DNA of 26,730 bases, taken from the NCBI GenBank assembly GCA_000969725.1, contig JXSR01S066412.1; one strand, 5' to 3'. The position numbers and the translations under genes are program-made. The notes beneath the pieces were generated by a model. That model did no database searches, had not been told where the DNA came from, and saw nothing but the letters and a program-made list of their open reading frames with translations. Shown here in pieces: positions 19,918-26,730 of the stretch; the first letter of the stretch is position 1, and each line of letters opens with the position of its first letter. This DNA is from Ophiothrix spiculata. Lineage: Eukaryota; Echinodermata; Ophiuroidea; Amphilepidida; Ophiotrichidae.

Positions 19918-20243
19918 CGAGGGGGTATTAAAAGGTTCACCCAGAAGGGAAGGCGCTATATCAATAAATTTTGTCAGAATAATCACTCAATCATACTTAT
20001 GTACATTATGGTGGAAAAAATTGTCTCATAAGTAGTTTTACTTTCTTTACAGGCAGTGATAGATGACGGCAACCTACCTACATGACCTGCATGGAGAAAA
20101 TCAAGACAAACGGCAAGTTTAAAATAAAAGAGTCCAGTAGGCCATAAAACAAAAGTGACAATTTCAAAAATGAACCAGCACTGAAAGAGGTACAATGCCA
20201 AAAAATCTACGATGACATGCCCAAAGTTATAATGTACTTTCAA
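19918..20243 (+). mobile_element. 5' part of a mariner-type transposon
   Basis: The sequence TA-cgagggggtattaaaagg, followed by ttcacccagaaggg, looks like the terminal repeat of mariner elements, after a TA at 19916-19917. A leader leads to a short transposase start at 20082-20091. Likeness is lost after about 20230, with no right end found, so only the first ~320 bp survive. The assignment rests on remembered mariner features and is not database-tested. Confidence 0.6.
20082..20243 (+). pseudogene. Decayed mariner transposase N-terminus
   Basis: From ATG at 20091 the frame reads MEKIKTNGKFKIKESSRP, then a stop (20145-20147), then NKSDNFKNEPALKE. A later part reads KRYNAKK in the next frame and IYDDM back in the first, which suggests two opposite single-base indels near 20184-20211. 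Mariner transposases typically open with a short MEK-type leader and an N-F-x-x-R-A-x-x-K motif, then an x-x-I-Y/H-D-D/E-M helix of the DNA-binding domain. The catalytic D,D34D core is absent. The opposite-strand frame at 19983-20243 is a shadow. Confidence 0.55.
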
Positions 20244-20593
20244 TACAGAATGATAGCATGTGACATGTTTATACTAATTTCCACAACGACTATGTAAAGA
20301 TGTCCTAAAGATCTCATAATAAAATTACGTCTCTTGTACTATTTCTTCTGGCTTAAAAACTGAGTTTAAAACTATTTGATATTGTTGAAGTATTTAAAAT
20401 GTCTATACAAATATTACCTAATAACTTTGATATTCTTCGATTGTATTTATCTTACAATTATATAAGTTTTTGCTAAAGATATTACAAAAGCGCGAGTAAA
20501 ATTCGTATAATCTTTGCCATTTAAATAAAAAAAACCTTAAATGCATCTTATGAGAGAACCATTAATATGAGTTGTTTTTGTTTCCATATTTCA
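20244..20593. other. Spacer between mariner remnant and unit C
   Basis: Nothing supported was seen. Confidence 0.5.
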
Positions 20594-22629
20594 AAACAAA
20601 AATACATTCTTCCAGTATCGTTAGGTCAAGTTTTTGATGGAATTATTGTAAATCATCATTGGCATTATGGTCTTCAAGATTTACTCGACACAAACTGCCT
20701 AGCAGATAAACCAGATGTCAAGAAAATAAAACCTCTCTATAGATCACGCCAGATCTACAATGCAAAATTGTGCTCCTACTTGTCACCTATTATCCTATTA
20801 TGTTGCTTGCACATGATCTTCAGAGTTCCCATGTATTACATCAGGCCAACAGCTGCTCATACGCATTTTGTATCTAGTTCAAGTGAAAAGCTGTAACCCA
20901 ATTCAGATATTTCTATGGCCACTCAAAATCCCTAGCTACATTTCTGTATTGTTAGTAAAAGTCGTTTAAATGTCTTAAAGTCAACACTCTTCTCAGAAAC
21001 GTATGCCTTTTACATTTCATTTTTCACCGTTGCATTCTTTAACTCTATCATGTCTACAAATCGTCTAGAGCTCTCACAAATGGGACTTTTTATTTCTAGT
21101 AAATAGTTAAGTCGTATAGTTAACTGTTTAGCCATCATTTATTGATAATACTTGTCATTTTCTTTGACTTTGGAAGATTATGCATATATGTCCATAAAAT
21201 TTCCTGATAAATATCAAGTACTATCCGTCTCCGATGAATTCTTCATAATATTACACGGTCAGCTGCATGCCGGTTTCAAGAGCTTATACGGTAGTTGATA
21301 ACTTTCATGCCAAAATTGCAAGCGATTATAAATCTGTTCATGAAATACATATAATGTTAAATGTCTGTATTTATTCAATACTCTTTTTAATTTTTACACC
21401 CTCCAATAAGTGCTATACAAGACGCCATTCCTTGCACCACTACTTATAATTATGGTCTCTTTATGAGGTAAATTTTTTCTCAGTATAAAAAGAAAGCATT
21501 TTCCCATTTCTGTTCCGGATAATTTAGATGTATCAAAAATCGTTTATTGACTTGTTACAAAATGGTTCTAGCCACAACAGGAACGAGATTGTGCACATGA
21601 AACAACAACAACAATATCGCTACAAAAACAACAGACGGGCAGAAACCAGCACTGAACACTTGATTTTGAACTACAATTCGTGTGAAAATTTTGAAATCCA
21701 TAGATATCACTTTGTGATCCTACCTAGTACCCATTAACTATTTGAAGTTAATGCAAAAAATCTATAGAAAACTACTAAGCACTACTAGCAACACGTACAC
21801 AGCAACCAGTAGCCACTTCAAATACCTAGTTGAAATGAATACACATTCTTAGGTGCCGTTCTGTGGTCCTCTGAAGTATCTTTATACTCATTGGTGCCAC
21901 AAAACTCGGTTAAAAGTATTTTGGTTTTCCTCTTGAGGTATTTAAGACATACATACTTTTATTCCTTGCGTATATAGTATTTTCTACTCTAAACCCGTGC
22001 TCAGACTCGAAGCTTCTACTGATCAACCTGCAACTGGTAATGGCATATACTTTTAGTCAAATGAATGTCTGGGTGTGAGCTAAGTTAAGCAATGTATATC
22101 TTTTGATCAAAGCACTATAGTTTCCATTAGGTAAAATAAAAGAAGTTCATGGAGGACATATATAATTTACATTAGGTACATATATATGATAAATTAAACT
22201 AATTTAGAACTTGCATTTTAAATTTTCAAGTTACTTGAAGTTCGTAGATTTAAAAGGCTAAAATGCATTTTGTTTTTAAATATGACTCAAACGTTTCTTA
22301 GGCCACTTGCATTAAAATGTTACGATTGATGTAATATGTATCTGTTTATTTCAAACACACATGATAAGGGGCGCATCATTAGATTTCCAGTGGGGGGGGG
22401 GGGGAGCAGGACGTTTTTAGATAAAAAAACTTTCCCCCTTCCATAGGCAGAAGAAAAAAAATCACCCCTGAACATGGAATAGGGGAAAAAAAACAGTAAT
22501 TTCAAAGAAAAAAAAAATTCGCCCCCGAACGGGGTGCGAAAAAAAAAATCAACCCCGAACCCAACTTCCTGCTCCCCCCTTGAAAATCCAATGGTGCGCC
22601 CCTAAGTTGTGGGAATTAAACTAAATACT
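20594..22629 (+). repeat. Duplicated segment, unit C
   Basis: Collinear with 24908-26645 (unit D) and about 95% identical by eye, from cttccagtatc through aactaaatactg. It includes a CAA microsatellite (about 21601-21615) that is longer in D. The 109-residue open frame starting at 20567 is interrupted in D and begins outside the shared segment, so no gene is claimed. A 235-bp MITE near the right end is absent from D. Confidence 0.9.
22368..22602. mobile_element. Harbinger-type MITE, 235 bp
   Basis: The left end ggggcgcatcattagatttc and the inverted right end ggggcgcaccattggatttt are terminal inverted repeats, continuing to a ggggg..agcagg block about 40 bp in. TAA borders both ends (22365-22367 and 22603-22605). 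Unit D has one TAA at 26619-26621 and no insert. A 3-bp TWA duplication with GC-rich ends fits the PIF/Harbinger superfamily. The interior is made of poly-A, poly-G and ccccgaac-type repeats, with no coding region. Confidence 0.88.
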
Positions 22630-23259
22630 GGGTCTACGGTAGACAATGCTAGAAAACCTTGTACTTGCATCGTATAGTATACCGGTATATGTTTTGCTTA
22701 CTGCTGTAGGTAGATAGTTATATTATTGTCTTTAAAACTGACACCATGATGATTAGCCAATTAGGGTCTTCACCACTTTAAGTTGTTTTATTAGCTGGAT
22801 ATTACAAAAGGCACGTTTCTCTCAAATTTAGGTCTTGAATTCATAGCACTTTATACTCTTAGAAAAAAAAAGGTTCAATTAAGAACCTTAAAACCCCAGG
22901 GCTTCAACATTATTTTTATTTTACTATTTATTAAGAACCTTTGAGGGTTCGCTTTTCTTTGTCCATGAAAGTTTTTTTAAAGCTGATGAGTACCAGTTTT
23001 GGGATAGAGAACTCTTTCTGAACCCTTTCGTCTCGGGAGGAATTCTCGATCATCCAGCACCTCGGGAACAGTACTTTGCAATATTTCCCCTCAAACCATT
23101 GTATTTGTACACTATCTATCAGTATAAAAGTATGCAAGATGTATAATAGACTCATAACATACTGTATCTATCAAAGAAAGAAGACTTGAATATTTGTATT
23201 CAGGTTTTAAACATCTTACATATCTACAGGGAAATTAGGTCATCTCTTGGGAAATTAGC
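22630..23259. other. Left spacer between C and D
   Basis: It contains actcttag followed by an A-run, then aaggttc-aattaa-gaacctt at about 22872-22891, which resembles the start of MITEs beginning CACTCTTAAAAA. A relative starts at 26647. No opposing end was identified. The remaining sequence has no supported feature. Confidence 0.45.
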
Positions 23260-23263
23260 TTAA

Positions 23264-23859
23264 CACTTTTAAAAGTGCATATAAGGTGTTGTAGAATCCC
23301 GGTAGTGCGCAAGGGTAGTCCATATGGACCCTGGATTTTGAACGCTTTAAAAACAATGTTCTCCACATTATTTATCTTTAAAACTGTACACAGTGATACA
23401 CCAACTCAATTGAATTCATATGAAACAAAAAACAAAAAAAAATCGGTCATTCCGTTACAAAATGGCGGCCAAATATCTTATTCGTGTCAAATTTTCATTT
23501 TTCCGAAACATTTCCCGCCAAAAATTGGAAATCTGTTTTCCCAAAGGAATTTTTCAATGAAATTTGGCTCATAATAGCAGATTATAAAATCAAATGCATT
23601 GCTGAAATAAAAATTCAAACAAGATGTTTCGTTTCGGTTTTAGGGACAAAACAAAATTCGAACAGCGCCATCATTTTACCAGGTTATGCTAATTATCTCA
23701 AAACGACACGACCGATTTTTTTTTTTTACACCAAAACATGCGTAACCCCTACCTTGACAATTACATAAAACAACTTGATTGGATTATGTTTCGTTTTTGC
23801 GCTTCGCGCGAAAAACAAAATCCAGGGTCCATATGCCCCCCCTCTTATGCACTTAAGTG
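23264..23859. mobile_element. TTAA-target element, 596 bp
   Basis: TTAA at 23260-23263 and 23860-23863 flank ends that read CACTT..AAAAGTGCATATAAGG on the left and, inverted, CACTTAAGTGCATAAGAGG on the right. Further in, both ends carry catatggaccctggatttt in inverse orientation, so the imperfect terminal repeats extend about 80 bp with an insertion on the left side. The interior has an aaaatggcggcc string and frames without motifs. piggyBac or Kolobok type by target only. Confidence 0.75.
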
Positions 23860-24091
23860 TTAACCATATTACAACCTGCCTTGTTATAATCTAAATTTGA
23901 ATATATACATGTACATCCATATATGCAAACACCGGCAATAGTTAAGAATGTCTGTCGGCCTGCTTAAAAATGTATATTCAGATGGCACCTTTGAAAACAG
24001 TTTGCAGCAAATCGAATGTCTATTAATATTTTAACGAACATAATGTTCTATTTACAGTGGTATTATTCATCTGTTTTAAATAGGGTAAAAG

Positions 24092-24338
24092 TGACTTGCT
24101 CCCACAAAACCCGGACAAAGTCGCCAGAACACTTAAGGAGATATAGCCCAATAAACTTGTCACAAATCAATAGAAAACAAAGGAATTTTCAACCTAAATG
24201 TCACTTTTTGACAGAAAAACATTGAGCAATCCTGGAGTATGATATATCATTGGAAAGCTTATAATTTTGCCATTTTTAATTTGGTAAAATTTGAAAAATG
24301 GTTTTGTCCGACTTTGTCCGGGTTTCGACAGAGCAGGT
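24092..24338. mobile_element. MITE with CCGGACAAAGTCG inverted repeats
   Basis: aaacccggacaaagtcg occurs near the left end (24107-24123) and in inverse near the right (about 24309-24327), preceded by cttgctc and cctgctc. The inverted repeats are about 35 bp. The edges are approximate and no clear target duplication was resolved; a TA lies near both ends. Confidence 0.7.
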
Positions 24339-24339
24339 T

Positions 24340-24907
24340 AATGATTACGCTTAGGCAAGTACGGATTTCTTTGCAAATATGTCCACAGCATTGCCTGAAG
24401 TAATACGACCGACTTCCATAATAAAATAAACTACGTTTATAGTTATGGAAGGTATCTGCAATGTAAAGCCTTCTGGGGACAGGAAAACATGTCTAGATAT
24501 TTCCACATCAATTATAATTGCATATTTTTTAATCAAGTACTACACAGTATTAAATAGAGGATCTAGGATTTTACTAATGCGCATTTATCAGTAGAGAGAT
24601 GTACTAAATGTGGATTTATCTTTAAAGACAAAACATTAAATGGGAGAAGATTAAAAATGTAAATTATTTGAAACTTGGCGGTTTTTTTATTTAATTTTGT
24701 ATGAGGCACATTTTAATACATACATATATACACTGGCATTTGTAAAGCGAAATTTTAACCAAAAGGATACAAAGCGCTGGAAAAGAGAGAAAGAAAAGGG
24801 AAGGAAAAGGACATAACCAACTACGTAATTTGGGAAAAGGTGACTTTTGATGGACTTCTTGAAGGATACAACGGTGTTGAAGCCACTGGCCACAACAGGG
24901 AGCTTAT
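24340..24907. other. Right spacer between C and D
   Basis: No gene seen. A purine-rich stretch (gaaaagagagaaagaaaagg and following) lies at about 24779-24812. Confidence 0.5.
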
Positions 24908-26645
24908 TCAAAATACACACTTCCAGTATCATTTGGTCAAGCTTTCATGTTTTTGATGGAATTATTGCAAATCATCATTGGCATTATGGCCTTTAAGGTT
25001 TACTCGACACAAACTACCTAGCAGACATACCAAATGTCAAGAAAATAAAACCTCTTTATAGATCACGCCAGATCTACAATGCAAAATTTTGCTCCTACTT
25101 GTCACCTATTATCCTATTATGTTGCTTGCACATGATCTTCAGAATTCCCATGTATTACATCCAGCCAACAGCTGCTCATACGCATTTTGTATCTAGTTCA
25201 AGTGAAAAGCTGTAACCCAATTCAGATATTTCTACGGCCACTCAATATCCCTAGCTACATATCTGTATTGTTAGTAAAAGTCGTTTAAATGTCTTAAAGT
25301 CAACACTCTTCTCAGAAACGTATGCCTTTTACATTTCATTTTTCACCATTGCATTCTTTAACTCTATCATGTCTACAAATCGTCTAGAGCTCTCACTAAT
25401 GGGACATTTTGTTTCTAGTAAATAGTAAAGTCGTAAAGGTAATTGTTTAGCCATCATTTATTAATAATATGTGTTATTCTCACCCTTTACAATTCTCTTT
25501 GACTTTGAAAGAGTTTGCATATTATGTTCATAAATTTCCCTGATAAATATCAAGGACTATCCCTCTCCGAAGAATTCTTCATAATATTACACGGTTTCAG
25601 GCCGATTTTAAGAGCTTATAGTTGACAACTTACTGTTAAATGTCTTTTTTTAAAATCTTAAAACCCTCCAATAAGTGCTATACATGACGCCATTCCTTGC
25701 ACCACTACTTATAATTATGGTCTCTTTATGAGGTAAATTTTCTTCTTTATAAATACAAAACATGTTCCCATTTCTCTTCCGGATAGTTTAGATATATCAA
25801 AAATCGTTTATTGACTTGTTATGAATGTTTCAAAATGTTCTAACCACAACAGGAACAAGATTATGCACATGGAAACAACAACAACAACATAATGTACAAC
25901 AACAAGAACAACAATATCGCTACAAAAACAACAGACGTTCAGAAACCAGCACTGCAGAACACTTGATTTTGAACTACAATTCGTGTGAAAATTTTGAAAT
26001 CCATAGTTATCACTTTGTGATCCTACCTATTACCCATTAACTATTTGAAGTTAATGCAAACTACTAGCAACACGTACACAGCAACTAGTAGCCACTTCAA
26101 ATACCTAGTTGAAATGAATACACATTCTTAGGTGCCGTTCTGTGGTCCTCTGAAGTATCTTTATACTCATTGGTGCCACACAACTCGGTTAAAAGTCTTT
26201 TGGTTTTCCTCTTGAGGTATTTCAGACATACATACTTTAATGATCTTATTCCTTACGTATATAGTATTTTCTACTCTAAACCTGTGCTCAGACTCGAAGC
26301 TTCTACTGATCATATACTTTTAGTCAAATGAATGTCTGGGTGTGAGCTAAGTTAAGCAATGTATATCTTTTGATCAAAGCACTATAGTTTCCATTAGGTA
26401 AAATAAAAGAAGTTCATGGAGGACATATATAGATTTGGTATATATGATAAATTAAACTTACTTGGAACTTGCATTTTAAATTTTCAAGTTACTTGAAATG
26501 CGTAGTTTAGAAGGTTAAAATACAAGTTTTAAAATATGACTTAAACGTTTTTTAGGCCACTTGCATTAATATGTTACGATTGATATAATATGTATCTGTT
26601 TATTTCAAACACACATGATAAGTTGTGGGAATTTAACTAAATACT
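24908..26645 (+). repeat. Duplicated segment, unit D
   Basis: Copy of unit C without the Harbinger MITE. It has several small deletions compared with C (for example around 25620-25650) and a longer caa/cag-type microsatellite near 25876-25911. After aactaaatactg the flanks of C and D diverge, which marks the right edge of the duplication. Confidence 0.9.
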
Positions 26646-26646
26646 G

Positions 26647-26730
26647 CACTCTTAAAAAGAAAGGATCAAATTGATCCGATAAAGTATCAAATATGAGCTT
26701 ACCCTTTTCCGAATCAATTATGATCCAAAT
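26647..26730 (+). mobile_element. Start of a CACTCTTAAAAA-type MITE (cut by window end)
   Basis: It begins cactcttaaaaagaaagg, followed by the small palindrome ggatcaaattgatcc and further gatc-containing words. Similar starts are common in non-autonomous DNA elements of animals, and a relative may lie at 22855. The right end is outside the window. Confidence 0.4.

Noticed and set aside
20567-20896. 109-codon open frame at the start of unit C
   Set aside because: Unit D has a stop and length changes in the matching frame, and no domain is recognised.
21528-26040. Paired QQQ-rich frames in C and D (QYRYKNNRR...HFVILP.TH)
   Set aside because: The open frame depends on a CAA microsatellite; most substitutions between copies change the amino acid, so there is no sign of protein constraint. 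The 3-bp indel alone is weak evidence.
1-26730. tRNA, rRNA, CRISPR, or virus-like/LTR elements
   Set aside because: No tRNA B-box-like GGTTCRANYCC, no direct-repeat spacer array, and no reverse transcriptase, capsid or integrase traces were seen in reading.

Overview
This is an AT-rich (about two-thirds A+T by eye), gene-poor stretch of animal-type nuclear DNA. No intact host gene, tRNA or rRNA was recognised on either strand. Every open frame is short, and the longest lack known motifs or break in the paralogous copies. Evidence for a eukaryote is indirect: many short non-autonomous DNA transposons with TA, TTAA, TAA, 9-bp and possible 3-bp target-site duplications, plus a decayed mariner start. 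Abundant MITEs and paralogues or alleles that differ by a few percent suit a marine invertebrate (mollusc, echinoderm, hemichordate or similar), but the sequence does not fix the taxon.

Layout. (1) 1-2406: mostly unique DNA with one Mutator-like foldback element (191-431) and a possible MITE end near 1832. (2) 2407-10080 (unit A) and 10273-16795 (unit B): two direct copies of a complex repeat of about 7.9 kb, separated by a 192-bp run of N. Each unit is built from a diverged ~300-bp module. Unit A carries one inverted module at its left end and three forward ones; unit B carries one inverted and two forward. The left end of unit A (2407-3185) is an inverted relative of its right part (8455-9700). 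Units A and B differ by several whole element insertions, each filled in one copy and empty in the other. (3) 16796-19917: unique DNA with a TTAA-type MITE, a foldback-family fragment holding a perfect 45-bp tandem duplication, and a diverged inverted fragment of the C/D repeat. (4) 19918-20243: 5' part of a mariner with a broken transposase start. (5) 20594-22629 (unit C) and 24908-26645 (unit D): a second direct duplication, about 4.3 kb apart. Unit C holds a Harbinger-type MITE whose empty site is visible in D. The 2.2-kb spacer carries three further DNA-element copies.

Nothing here works as an operon or pathway. The window is best read as a layered record: old modules, their inversion and amplification, two later larger duplications, then MITE insertions. 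The N-gap at the A/B junction means that A and B may be two divergent haplotypes placed end to end by the assembler rather than a true tandem duplication.
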